From: an uncultured Lachnospiraceae bacterium
GTDB lineage: Bacteria > Bacillota > Clostridia > Lachnospirales > Lachnospiraceae
Length of the DNA: 64,000 bases
Assembly: GCA_902794095.1 (NCBI GenBank)
Contig: CADBFZ010000001.1
Location: 124,001 to 188,000 of the forward strand
Direction of reading: 5' to 3'
In this document: piece by piece, positions 24,651-34,157 of the stretch
Layout: every line of letters starts with the position of its first letter
How positions within the stretch are numbered: position 1 is the first letter of the stretch
Position numbers and translations under genes: made by a program
Notes under the pieces: model-generated
What the model saw: the letters and a program-made list of their open reading frames with translations, nothing else
What the model was told of the DNA's origin: nothing
Databases searched by the model: none

Positions 24651-26012
24651 TTATCTTCTTCCTCTTCTGTCCTGACCGGATTTTACATAGAAATTACGCT
24701 TATCTTCGTACATTCTCTGATCTGCGGTCTTGGCCAGTTCCTGTATGGACAGTTCAGGGAATTCATAATGAGGTGCATATCCTTTGGACATTGAAAGGGA
24801 TATATTAAGTTCACCTTTCCATTTACTTATGGATCTGTCCAGTATTTCTTTAGACTTCTCAAGATTATTTGAATCACAGCATATTATTGCTACGAATTCA
24901 TCACCGCCTGTTCTGAATACGTTACCGTAATCCTTAAAACAGTTCTTCAAACAGGTTGCTGCTCCTATTATCAGTTCATCACCGGCTTTATGTCCCAGTG
25001 TATCATTAGCTTTTTTTAGACCGTTAATGTCTACTGCAACATATACAAGGTTGCTGCACATTTTAGCTTCGGAAGAGATTTCCTTTAATTTCTCTTCATA
25101 AGCCCTTCTGTTATAGCAGCCTGTCAGCTTATCCATATTGGAAATCATCCAAAGCTCACGGTTGGTATCTCTTATCTTAAATACCATATTTGCAAATAAG
25201 GTTATAAGTGCGGAAATGGCTAAAAAGATAATGATCAGAAAAACAAAATTCTTATTGGAATACCAGCCTTCATTGGGACAGATGGATAATTCCCAATTCA
25301 GATTATTAATGGCAAATTCATAACTGATCTCATCCTCAACACGTTCGGCACTTTCTATAATAATATGTTTGGTGTTATGAGAATCTATATACGATAACCT
25401 GTAGTTAACACCCATTTCATCAAAAGGCTCGAATCTGAATGCGTCAACGAAGTTTTTAGAATCGACACTTAAACCGACTATGCCCCAAAATACCGGGACG
25501 TTCCCTTTATCAATATAAATCGGTGTTGTGGCGGATAATCCTATTCCGTTTGTTTTAATATCAAAATAATGAGTAAGTACAGTTTCACCGTCAGCATATG
25601 CATTCCTGGACTGAACATTTCCGGGTCTGCTGACATCGAGATAATCGTATCCGATCATGTCCTGATTTGAATCATAGGGATAAATATCGACAATCACCCC
25701 ATCAGGAGCAATGGCAATATAATCAAGAGTAATGCCGGATTCGGTTTTGATCATTTCAAAAACATCTCCGGCCATGAAATCAAAGAATCCTGTATCACCA
25801 TTATGATCCTTGATAAGGGCATTCAATACTTCGGCTCTGAGCAAAACATTATTAACGGTTGTTGCTATATGATCTGCTTTATCTTTGGCTATATATTGAT
25901 AAATGTTTTTTTGATTTGAAATTTCGTTTCTGACATACAAAGAATATGCTCCCATGAGCAATCCGAAAGTAATGATATAAATTAAGCTTAAGAGTAATAT
26001 TTTCTTCTTCAC
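24651..26012 (-). CDS. CHASE-domain diguanylate cyclase
   Basis: Encodes 453 aa. Membrane segments at about 5-25 and 255-278 flank an extracytoplasmic sensor (30-250) that resembles a CHASE domain (IAIAPDGVIVDIYPY, QDMIGYDYL, TTPIYI). The cytoplasmic GGDEF domain (about 290-445) has DKLTGCYNRRA, DINGLKKANDTLGHKAGDE and GGDEF at 369-373, so it should make cyclic di-GMP in response to an external ligand. The extreme C-terminus resembles that of the deacylase-GGDEF fusion (DKR-FY and a QDRRG/DQRRG tail), hinting at common origin of the cyclase domains. Confidence 0.9.
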   Translation of the reverse strand: MKKKILLLSLIYIITFGLLMGAYSLYVRNEISNQKNIYQYIAKDKADHIATTVNNVLLRAEVLNALIKDHNGDTGFFDFMAGDVFEMIKTESGITLDYIAIAPDGVIVDIYPYDSNQDMIGYDYLDVSRPGNVQSRNAYADGETVLTHYFDIKTNGIGLSATTPIYIDKGNVPVFWGIVGLSVDSKNFVDAFRFEPFDEMGVNYRLSYIDSHNTKHIIIESAERVEDEISYEFAINNLNWELSICPNEGWYSNKNFVFLIIIFLAISALITLFANMVFKIRDTNRELWMISNMDKLTGCYNRRAYEEKLKEISSEAKMCSNLVYVAVDINGLKKANDTLGHKAGDELIIGAATCLKNCFKDYGNVFRTGGDEFVAIICCDSNNLEKSKEILDRSISKWKGELNISLSMSKGYAPHYEFPELSIQELAKTADQRMYEDKRNFYVKSGQDRRGRR

Positions 26013-26046
26013 AGATCTGTATTTCCCCTCTTGCAGATCTTAAATA

Positions 26047-27090
26047 TTATTTTAATTGCTCGTAAAGCGGCGGAAATTCTTTCTTACGTGTAACTTCAAC
26101 CAGTCCAAGTTCTGTAATATCAATTACCATTACGGTTTCGGTATCTGCCAAAGATTCTTCTTTAAGAAGATTCAGAAGCTGTTCCTTGTCTTCATCAGAT
26201 TTAAGATTAATGAAATCAATGATAACAATACCGGATATATTTCTCAGCCTTAACTGCCTGCATATTTCAATGGCAGCTTCGCTATTAACAGCCATATAAG
26301 CTGACTCTTTGTCCGTGCCTTTGGAAGGCGTAAACTTACCGCTGTTTACATCTATAACAGTCATGGCTTCGGTTTTATCAAATATTAAAAAGCCACCGCA
26401 TTTAAGCCATACATTACGGTCCTGCGCTTCATCAAGTGCAGTTTTTAAACTGTAGAGTTTATCAAGACCGAATGATTTATCATCATATAATCTGACATTG
26501 GGAAAATCTTTTGAGAACATTTCATAAACCAATTCTATATCGGTAACAATCTCATCAAATTCTCCCTGTTTGAAGACTTTATTTATTCTGTCCGTATAAG
26601 AAGTTTTTGATTTATACAGATATGAATATTTGGTAAGATACGAAGCTTTTTCGGATAACTCGGCACCGTTTTCAATCTTTGAATAATCTATCTTTGCCGT
26701 AAAGGAAGCTCGTTTTCCCTTTTGAGCCAGGGATGTAATCTTTACGGGAATAAGGTCTCCTTGTTTGACAGTAACGCCTTTAGGAAGTTTATTTAAAGGT
26801 AAATATCCGTCACAACCTGAAGCGTATTCAATAAAGCATGCTCCGATATCATTCTTTACATCTTTAACAATTGCAATAACGATATCTTCCGGAGAAAGAT
26901 CGGCATTTTCGGTCCCGTCAGAATCTTTTCCGAGAACCGTGATGCATTTCATCTTGCCGGAAACCGACAAAAATGCAATTATCTTATGATCGATGGATGT
27001 GATGATCAGTTTGCCGGATTCTGATGTTCTGAGTTCTTCAAGATTTCGAGCGGTTTCTTTGGCCGAAGATTGTAAAACAGATCTGCTCAT
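26047..27090 (-). CDS. rng: Ribonuclease E/G family protein (short form)
   Basis: Encodes 347 aa. An S1-like RNA-binding region (about 30-135) precedes the catalytic core with the two metal-binding aspartates D247 in VIDVNSG and D292 in IIDFINL. E. coli RNase G is about 490 aa; the C-terminal small domain with the zinc-link cysteines is missing here, as in other short Clostridia homologues. It should cleave single-stranded RNA endonucleolytically. It starts 2 bases after the TIGR03936 gene, the conserved partner. Confidence 0.88.
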   Translation of the reverse strand: MSRSVLQSSAKETARNLEELRTSESGKLIITSIDHKIIAFLSVSGKMKCITVLGKDSDGTENADLSPEDIVIAIVKDVKNDIGACFIEYASGCDGYLPLNKLPKGVTVKQGDLIPVKITSLAQKGKRASFTAKIDYSKIENGAELSEKASYLTKYSYLYKSKTSYTDRINKVFKQGEFDEIVTDIELVYEMFSKDFPNVRLYDDKSFGLDKLYSLKTALDEAQDRNVWLKCGGFLIFDKTEAMTVIDVNSGKFTPSKGTDKESAYMAVNSEAAIEICRQLRLRNISGIVIIDFINLKSDEDKEQLLNLLKEESLADTETVMVIDITELGLVEVTRKKEFPPLYEQLK

Positions 27091-27092
27091 AA

Positions 27093-27809
27093 CTAAATTC
27101 CGACTTCCTCAAGTGATTTAAGATTACCTTCTTCATCCTGTGTAAACATATCAAGTCTGGTAATCTTAAGCGCATTAACAGGAAGTTTAATATTATCAAG
27201 ACCACACATAAACTCCATTACGAATCCGGGCTTAATGGAATCGGCACTTGATGAATTGATCGTCATATTAATTACAGGGTTATCTTCAGAATCAGATACC
27301 TTTAATTCATAGATGAACTCTTTAAGATCTATATCTCTGGAGGTTTTCTTAGTCTCCTTATGATAAACGCAATGATCCATTGCATTCATTCTCTCAATAA
27401 GTTCACGTACCTTTTCTGTACCGGGACAATCATCTTTTTTATCATCGTAAAAGGTAATTTCATATGATGACGCATAGACTGATGCCATTGCATTTCCTGC
27501 GTCTTCAGGCAATACCTTAACGGATTTTATTCTGATACCATCCACACTCGCTTCATTTAAAGCATCTTTGATGGCTGCGCAATCGGGATTTTCATCCTCG
27601 ACTCCAATGTCCATATATTCGCCTTCACTTTCAAGGCCTACACCCAAAGGTGCTGCGAAGGTCATGATCTGATGAGGTGAATAACCTGCAGAATATGATA
27701 CATTGACCTTGGCTCTTCTGATGCATTTCTGGAAATATCTCATAACATCCAGATGTCCGATATAACGGACCGCACCATGTTTGGTAAATCTGACACGAAT
27801 CTTTTTCAT
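27093..27809 (-). CDS. TIGR03936 (DUF2344) radical-SAM-associated protein
   Basis: Encodes 238 aa from the ATG at 27809 (GGAAG upstream); 15 further in-frame codons reach into the preceding gene and are discarded. The N-terminus (KIRVRFTKHGAVRYIGHLD, then RRAKVNVSYSAGYSPHQ) is diagnostic for DUF2344. The family is normally encoded beside, or fused to, the TIGR03960 radical SAM protein and near rng. Here rng is adjacent but the TIGR03960 gene is 4.5 kb upstream, separated by a signalling module. Function is unknown; RNA modification has been suggested from context. Confidence 0.9.
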   Translation of the reverse strand: MKKIRVRFTKHGAVRYIGHLDVMRYFQKCIRRAKVNVSYSAGYSPHQIMTFAAPLGVGLESEGEYMDIGVEDENPDCAAIKDALNEASVDGIRIKSVKVLPEDAGNAMASVYASSYEITFYDDKKDDCPGTEKVRELIERMNAMDHCVYHKETKKTSRDIDLKEFIYELKVSDSEDNPVINMTINSSSADSIKPGFVMEFMCGLDNIKLPVNALKITRLDMFTQDEEGNLKSLEEVGI

Positions 27810-27813
27810 TGCA

Positions 27814-28674
27814 TTACTTCCACAACATTTGCTTGATAGTATGTCCCTCAACAAGCTTGGTTTCGATCATAACATCACTGAAGTCAGTGATCTCTTCGGG
27901 GGTTTCGATGAGCTTTATAAGCTTCTCGGCAGCTGCCCTTCCCATTCCATCCATGTCCTGTTTAACGGTAGTGATCTGAGGATCATATCTTGAAGGAATA
28001 TCGATTCCGTCGTAAGCTGCTACGGAGATATCATCGGGAACTACCATACCGTAAGCTTTAAGGATATTTATACCGCCTATTGCAGCATAATCATCAGGAA
28101 AAATAATACATGTAGGCGGATCAGGGAGTCTTAAAAGTGCTTCGGTTTCAAAAGCTGTCTTATTAATATCTCTGAAATACGACTGTCTGATATATTCTTC
28201 GGGAACGGTAATTCCGAGTTTATCACATGCTTCTTTGAAGTTCTTAAGCCTTACTTGAGTGACACTGTTCATATTACCATGAATGTAGGCAATTTTGGTA
28301 TGTCCCATGCCTGAAATATGATAAACAAGATTTTTGATACCCTGGGCATTATCGGATAAAACCGATATAACGCCATCTAAAGGCTCATCTATGGTTACAA
28401 CGGGCACATCAGAGCTGATGAGTTCTTTAACCTCGGGATCTTCGAAATTTGTACAGATAATGCCGACGCCCTGGATATTTCTGTCTTGAATGCGCTTTAG
28501 ATATGAAGTTTTATGAGGATTATCCTTGCGAGTATTGATAAAAGTGATATCATAGCCCTGCTCTTCTGCCTGATTCTTAAATCCGTTTAAAACGGAAGCA
28601 AAAAAGTCATGGGTAAGGCCGTTTCTAGCCTCATCATCGAACAATATTCCAAGTGTATATGAATTATCAGACAT
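27814..28674 (-). CDS. LacI-type sugar-binding domain protein lacking the HTH
   Basis: Encodes 286 aa. It begins directly with the periplasmic-binding-protein-like fold (YTLGILFDDEARN) and continues through ILFPDDYAAIGG-type and ISVAAYDGIDIPSRYDPQITTVKQD motifs of LacI/GalR regulators, but the usual 55-60 residue N-terminal DNA-binding domain is absent. Upstream sequence leaves no room for it: the kinase stop is 9 bases away and GGAGG precedes the ATG. With no signal peptide it should be a cytosolic ligand sensor, likely working with the adjacent hybrid kinase. Confidence 0.88.
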   Translation of the reverse strand: MSDNSYTLGILFDDEARNGLTHDFFASVLNGFKNQAEEQGYDITFINTRKDNPHKTSYLKRIQDRNIQGVGIICTNFEDPEVKELISSDVPVVTIDEPLDGVISVLSDNAQGIKNLVYHISGMGHTKIAYIHGNMNSVTQVRLKNFKEACDKLGITVPEEYIRQSYFRDINKTAFETEALLRLPDPPTCIIFPDDYAAIGGINILKAYGMVVPDDISVAAYDGIDIPSRYDPQITTVKQDMDGMGRAAAEKLIKLIETPEEITDFSDVMIETKLVEGHTIKQMLWK

Positions 28675-28683
28675 GGAATCCTC

Positions 28684-31377
28684 CTAGATTAAATCTATCC
28701 ATTCGGCGATTGTTTTATCGCAGGCATCGATATCGATATTTGCAACTTCTTCTTTTAATCTCTCATATAGAGTATTCTGATCGTCATCGAAACTGAACTT
28801 ATCAAGTCCGGACATAACTTCTTCCATCATGTCTATATCAAGATTATCAAGTGCTACGGACATCATATCGAAGAGTTCGGTCATTACTTTCTTGGATGCC
28901 TTTGATTTCTTCTTACTCTTCTTCTCTTCTGCTTTACCGTCAAATATACTGCCTATCAAAGGTTCATATTCAAGATACTTATGAAGCATGGGCTCTGTAT
29001 ATTTCTCGATAAATTCGGTGTTTCTGTCGTTACCTGCTTTTTCAAGCTCTGCAGCCATATCCGCAAGTTCCAAAGCTCCTGCCTGTCTTGAGAGAGACTT
29101 CAGGGCATGTACCTCGACAGTATAATTGGGCCAATCCTGATTGTTCAGATGTTCTCTTATAACCGCCGCTTTCGTAGGAATAGCTTTGTGATATTCCTTG
29201 AGAAGGTTATAATACATCTTCTCACTACCCAGCAGCCTTATGGCAGCTTCCGCATCAAGATCACCGAGATTATAAACTGCATCATAGCTTATATCATCGG
29301 AATTTCCTGATATCTCGGATATAACGATATCCTTCTTAATCTTTTCGATGGGAAGCCATTTCTTAACCGTATTTACAAGGTTGATAACTTCAATTGGCTT
29401 AGCAATAAAGTCATTCATTCCTTCGTTCAGGAACATATCCTTATTGCCTTCCATGGCATTTGCGGTAAGTGCAACTATAGGAACCTCATCATATTCTTTA
29501 TGAAGTCTTCTGATAATTCTGGTGGTTTCGATACCGTCTATCTCGGGCATCATATGGTCCATGAGTATCAGGTCAAACTTATTCTTCTCAATAAGTTCAA
29601 TCGCTTCTTTACCACCCGTAGCCCTTGTAATCTGCATCTTGAGAGGTTCAAGAAGTCCTTCTGCGATATTCAGGTTTACTTCATTGTCATCAACGATAAG
29701 AACCTTAGCTTCAGGAGCTGTGTAATCAAATTGAACCGCTCTGTCATTACGGGATACCTTAAGTTCCTCATTATTAAGAGCCATTGCGATAGACAGTGAT
29801 GACAACGGCTTTTTAATAATCCTGAAATTGGTCTTCTTAGTTGAATATTCACTGGTAAGATCTGTAATTTCTACGAAGTTGATCTCCGGATTTTTATTAA
29901 TGATCCTTTCAAGTGCAGGAAGATACATCTCCTCATCAAAGAATAAAACAAGCTTCTTATTCTTTAATTCGCTTGCATAATTTGAAAGCATATCATTAAG
30001 CGAATCAAGGTTAACAAGTGCTGCATGAAATACACCCAGATTCTTGGCATCTCTGTAGAACTGTCTTGCCATGTATCTGTTGGAAAAGAGACCGGTTATC
30101 ATAAATGCGTCAGGTTCACGCACGAAAATTGAGGGTGAATGATCCACAACTTTCTGAGGAATAATGATGGTGAACTTGCTTCCCTTTTCATATACAGATT
30201 CAACAGAAAGAGTTCCGTGCATGAGCTCCACAAGTCTCTTTGTAATGGCAAGACCCAGGCCGGTTCCTTCAACGTTTCTGTTACGTTTGGAATCAACCTG
30301 TGAGAAAGACTCAAATATTTTCTCAAGATCTGCTTTCTTGATACCGATACCGGTATCGGAAACACTGATCCTCATATTGATCGTATCTTCGGATACATCC
30401 TCGTAATCGAGGCTTATCTTAACACGACCTTTGTTGGTGAATTTAATCGCATTATTGGACAGATTTATAAGAATCTGTTTGATCCTCTGGCTGTCACCGA
30501 TAACCTTACAGGGAAATGTAGGATTGATATTCAAAAGAAGCTCAAGCTTCTTGGTACCGATCCTTGTTGTAATGATATTACAGGTATCGTTAAAGATGGA
30601 TAAAGGAGTATACTCCTCTTCCATTATCTCCATTCTTCCCGAATCAATCTTCGAAAAATCGAGAATGTCATTAATGATATTAAGCAGTGACATTCCGCTG
30701 GTTTTGATCTGAGAAATATAATCCCTTGCAGCGGGAGGAAGATCTTCTCTTAAAGACATCTCTGCCATTCCCAAAACGGCATTCATAGGGGTTCTGATCT
30801 CATGGCTCATATTAGCCAGGAAGTCAGATCTCATATCTGCATTCTTTTTAATGGTTTCTGCGGAATGCTGAATCTCTTCGGCTGAAATATAAGATTTAAT
30901 CTCTGCTTCAACAGCTTTAAGCCTGCCGTTGGCAAGCTTGGATACGATATCTATATTTGATAACAGATATTTGGAAGCAAGTTCGATATGATCTTTGGTG
31001 AAAAACTGAACGGCGTCAACACCTTCATTTTCCGGAGTTCTGACAGCTCCGGTACCCATCATACAACCGAGAACTTCATCGTCATATTTAAAAGGGATTG
31101 CGAAAATGATAATTCCGCCATGATATTCATAGAAAATAAAATCGCCGGTTCTTATGGCATTATATCCCAGGGTGGATGCATACTCTTTAACCGCAACATC
31201 ATCTACACTTCCGTTTGATGCAACGGAAATATATTGATAGAAATATGTACTATCGGTAACAGGGGCACCTTCAGCATCCATTATGTAATTGGATAAACCG
31301 GAATACAGATAACAGGAAGCACACATCTGCTCCAGCATATCCAGGGATATGAAATCTGTAAGAGTTATATTATCCAT
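28684..31377 (-). CDS. Hybrid histidine kinase with PocR-like sensor, REC and HPt domains
   Basis: Encodes 897 aa with no membrane segments. In order: a PocR-type ligand-binding domain (about 5-150, FISLDMLEQM), HisKA with H192 in MSHEIRTPMN, a HATPase with N, G1 (DTGIGI) and G2 (GTGLGL) boxes to about 410, a degenerate receiver at about 415-535, a canonical receiver with D607 (LILMDHMMPE) and an HPt domain with H757 (VHALKSLSRQAG). This is a complete intramolecular phosphorelay. No DNA-binding output is encoded next to it. It lies 4 bases after the two-receiver gene. Confidence 0.92.
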   Translation of the reverse strand: MDNITLTDFISLDMLEQMCASCYLYSGLSNYIMDAEGAPVTDSTYFYQYISVASNGSVDDVAVKEYASTLGYNAIRTGDFIFYEYHGGIIIFAIPFKYDDEVLGCMMGTGAVRTPENEGVDAVQFFTKDHIELASKYLLSNIDIVSKLANGRLKAVEAEIKSYISAEEIQHSAETIKKNADMRSDFLANMSHEIRTPMNAVLGMAEMSLREDLPPAARDYISQIKTSGMSLLNIINDILDFSKIDSGRMEIMEEEYTPLSIFNDTCNIITTRIGTKKLELLLNINPTFPCKVIGDSQRIKQILINLSNNAIKFTNKGRVKISLDYEDVSEDTINMRISVSDTGIGIKKADLEKIFESFSQVDSKRNRNVEGTGLGLAITKRLVELMHGTLSVESVYEKGSKFTIIIPQKVVDHSPSIFVREPDAFMITGLFSNRYMARQFYRDAKNLGVFHAALVNLDSLNDMLSNYASELKNKKLVLFFDEEMYLPALERIINKNPEINFVEITDLTSEYSTKKTNFRIIKKPLSSLSIAMALNNEELKVSRNDRAVQFDYTAPEAKVLIVDDNEVNLNIAEGLLEPLKMQITRATGGKEAIELIEKNKFDLILMDHMMPEIDGIETTRIIRRLHKEYDEVPIVALTANAMEGNKDMFLNEGMNDFIAKPIEVINLVNTVKKWLPIEKIKKDIVISEISGNSDDISYDAVYNLGDLDAEAAIRLLGSEKMYYNLLKEYHKAIPTKAAVIREHLNNQDWPNYTVEVHALKSLSRQAGALELADMAAELEKAGNDRNTEFIEKYTEPMLHKYLEYEPLIGSIFDGKAEEKKSKKKSKASKKVMTELFDMMSVALDNLDIDMMEEVMSGLDKFSFDDDQNTLYERLKEEVANIDIDACDKTIAEWIDLI

Positions 31378-31381
31378 ATGA

Positions 31382-32179
31382 TCAACCTATAAATTTTTCA
31401 ATGGTTCCTATAAGCTTATCCTTATCGATGGGTTTTAACAGATAACCCTGAGGCTTGAGTGAAAGCGCTGCAGTTATCTTGTCCTTATCCGATACACCGG
31501 TTAAGAAGATAATCGGAATATTGGAAAGCTCCTCACGCTTTCTGAGGTTGATCAAAACATCCGGTCCGTCCTCTCCGGGCATTTCATAGTCCAGAAGGAT
31601 CATGTCGGTTGTTTTACTTTCGAGGAATTTATATGCGATCTTTCCGCTGATTGCGGTTGCCACATCATAGTTTTCATGGAGATGCTCTTTAACGACCTTG
31701 AGCATTATGGGGTCATCATCAATTACGAGAACATGCTTACGACGGTTCTCTTCTTTGATTTTTTCAAGTTCTGCCTGAATCTTGGCGTCTTCGATCTCTT
31801 TCTTTTTCTTATCTTCCATGTAATCGTTGATACGATTCCTGATGGCAACGATATTAATTGGCTTTTCGAAGGATTCTTCAGCCATATAAACAACGGTACT
31901 CTTGAAGAAATCACAGTCTTCACGAGAACCGGCTATGAACACAAAAATACTTTCTCTGGTGAAAATTCTTTTGAGTTCCATCATAACGCTGAGATCTTCT
32001 TTGGTCTCACCGTTTAAGCACAGCATAAATACATCGGGATGGAACAATGAAACATGTTTGACGATATCTTCATACCTGAATGAAGTGGTAAGAAGATCGA
32101 AATCATCTGAAAGATGATGGAAGAAATCATCGATGATGATATTTTGTTTGCCGCAGATTAAAATCTTATACTTATCCAT
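31382..32179 (-). CDS. Two-receiver response regulator without output domain
   Basis: Encodes 265 aa from the ATG at 32179 with GGGGGTT upstream. The first receiver (about 1-115) is degenerate: the acceptor position in DVFMLCLNG is not aspartate. A charged, probably coiled-coil linker (120-148) leads to a canonical receiver (148-265) with D197 in MILLDYEMPG, the acidic pair in LVIDDDP and the late lysine in LLKPIDKDK. With no effector domain it may relay phosphate or act by protein contacts with the hybrid kinase encoded downstream. Confidence 0.88.
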   Translation of the reverse strand: MDKYKILICGKQNIIIDDFFHHLSDDFDLLTTSFRYEDIVKHVSLFHPDVFMLCLNGETKEDLSVMMELKRIFTRESIFVFIAGSREDCDFFKSTVVYMAEESFEKPINIVAIRNRINDYMEDKKKKEIEDAKIQAELEKIKEENRRKHVLVIDDDPIMLKVVKEHLHENYDVATAISGKIAYKFLESKTTDMILLDYEMPGEDGPDVLINLRKREELSNIPIIFLTGVSDKDKITAALSLKPQGYLLKPIDKDKLIGTIEKFIG

Positions 32180-32269
32180 TTTGGAACCCCCGAATATAAA
32201 ACAGATGCGAAAAGATAACGACATCTATATTTTATCGGAAATTGCTGAAAAAATACAGTTTTTCGGGGG

Positions 32270-34156
32270 TTAATTACCACTCTTGACAACACCGGGACAA
32301 ATTCCCGCACCAAATGAAGCGGCGCCACATCCGCTACACTTATTTCTGCAGTTTGAAGTGATCTCTCCGCGAGCTGCTTTCTTGTATTCTTTTAATAAAA
32401 ATGCCTTGCTTACGCCGATATCAATGAAGTCCCAGGGGAAGAGCTCATCATCCTTCCTCTCCCTGAAAGCATAGAAATCAAGGGATAGGCCGCATTCTTC
32501 GATGGCTTTCACCCATCGGTCATGCTTATAGTAATCGGACCAGGCGTCATAGATTCCGCCCTTTTCATAAACTTTCTTGATGACAGCAGAAACCTTCCTG
32601 TCTCCGCGGGCAAGAAGTGCCTCGATTACGCTGGTATCGGCATCGTGCCAGTTATAGTGGATTCGCTTCTGGTTAAGCTGATTTGCGATTCCGCCGCGAC
32701 ATACATAGGCTTTTCTGATAAATTCATCCTGAGTACACTGAGGAGCCCACTGAAAGGCCGTAAAAGGCTTGGGAACAAAGAATGAAGTACTGACTGTAAT
32801 CGATATAGGACCGTTTGTTCTCTTGTCCTTAGGGACCATTTCAAAGAATTCTGCGGCAACCTTATTTGCAAGATCTCCGATTCCTTCGATATCCTCATCT
32901 GTTTCAAAAGGATGTCCCAGCATAAAATAAAACTTAAACTTAGTCCATCCGCCCTGAATAGCCTGTCCTGCACCGGATAAGATATCTTCTTCCGTAAGGC
33001 CTTTGTTGATTACATTTCTGAGTCTCTGGGAACCTGCTTCGGGAGCAAAGGTTACCGAAGACTTCTTGATGTCTTCAACCTTATTCATGACATCAAGAGA
33101 GAAAGCATCAATACGAAGTGAAGGAAGGGTAATGTTAACCTTCCTCTTATTGCACTCCTCGATAAGATTATCGAGAAGCTCGGGCAAATGAGTATAATCG
33201 GATGATGAAAGAGAACTGAGAGAAACCTCTTCATATCCGGTTGAATCAAGCATTTGATATACGGTATCCAGTAGCTTATCTACGCTTCTTTCACGTACCG
33301 GTCTGTACAATTCACCCGCCTGGCAGAAACGGCATCCTCTGATACATCCGCGCATTATCTCAAGAACAACTCTGTCCTGTACGCATCTGATATAAGGAAC
33401 CACGGGTTTCTTGGGGTAATAGGTGTCATCAAGATTTTTGACGACTTCTTTACGGACTTTTGCAGGTACTCCTTCTACTGCAGGAGTAAACGATTTTAAA
33501 GTTCCGTCTTCGTTGTATTCCACATTGTAGAATCTGGGCACATATAATCCGGGAATGGATGCTGCTTTGATAAGGAACTCATCACGAGTACATCCTTCGT
33601 CCTTACATTTCTCATAAAGATCAATGAGTTCACGATATCTTGTTTCACCTTCTCCGATATAGAAAATATCGAAAAAATCCGCAATGGGTTCAGGGTTATA
33701 AGTGCAGGGTCCGCCACCGATAACGATGGGATCGTCTTCTTTTCTATCCCCGGATTCAAGGGGAATTCCGGAAAGGTCAAGCACCTGTAAGATGTTTGTA
33801 TAGCACATCTCATATTGGATGGTTATACCCAGAAAATCGGCATTTTTAACGGGAGTCTGGGATTCCAGCATAAAAAGAGGAATGTTCTTTTCACGCATTA
33901 CTTTATCCAGATCCACCCAGGGTGAATAAACTCTTTCGCACCATACATCATCGAAAGAATTCAACATATCGTAAATAATCTGGATACCCAGATGGCTCAT
34001 TCCTATCTCATATACATCGGGAAAACACATCGCAAAACGGACCCTGACAGAATCAGGGTCCTTTATGCATGAATTAACTTCGTGCCCGATATAACGTTCA
34101 GGTTTCTCAACAGACATTAAAATGTCGTTGGAAAGAAAAAGATTATCTGAACTCAT
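32270..34156 (-). CDS. TIGR03960 family B12-binding-like/radical SAM protein
   Basis: Encodes 628 aa. A cobalamin-binding-like N-terminal region (about 40-180) precedes a radical SAM domain with the cluster-binding motif in RGCIRGCRFCQAG (about residue 270) and the family FAPEAGSQRLR block. The C-terminal cysteines (CRNKCSGCG and GIC) may bind a second metal centre. The protein accompanies the TIGR03936 protein and RNase G in many Firmicutes and is thought to modify RNA, but its reaction is unknown. It begins immediately after hisIE (2-base gap). Confidence 0.9.
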   Translation of the reverse strand: MSSDNLFLSNDILMSVEKPERYIGHEVNSCIKDPDSVRVRFAMCFPDVYEIGMSHLGIQIIYDMLNSFDDVWCERVYSPWVDLDKVMREKNIPLFMLESQTPVKNADFLGITIQYEMCYTNILQVLDLSGIPLESGDRKEDDPIVIGGGPCTYNPEPIADFFDIFYIGEGETRYRELIDLYEKCKDEGCTRDEFLIKAASIPGLYVPRFYNVEYNEDGTLKSFTPAVEGVPAKVRKEVVKNLDDTYYPKKPVVPYIRCVQDRVVLEIMRGCIRGCRFCQAGELYRPVRERSVDKLLDTVYQMLDSTGYEEVSLSSLSSSDYTHLPELLDNLIEECNKRKVNITLPSLRIDAFSLDVMNKVEDIKKSSVTFAPEAGSQRLRNVINKGLTEEDILSGAGQAIQGGWTKFKFYFMLGHPFETDEDIEGIGDLANKVAAEFFEMVPKDKRTNGPISITVSTSFFVPKPFTAFQWAPQCTQDEFIRKAYVCRGGIANQLNQKRIHYNWHDADTSVIEALLARGDRKVSAVIKKVYEKGGIYDAWSDYYKHDRWVKAIEECGLSLDFYAFRERKDDELFPWDFIDIGVSKAFLLKEYKKAARGEITSNCRNKCSGCGAASFGAGICPGVVKSGN

Positions 34157-34157
34157 A

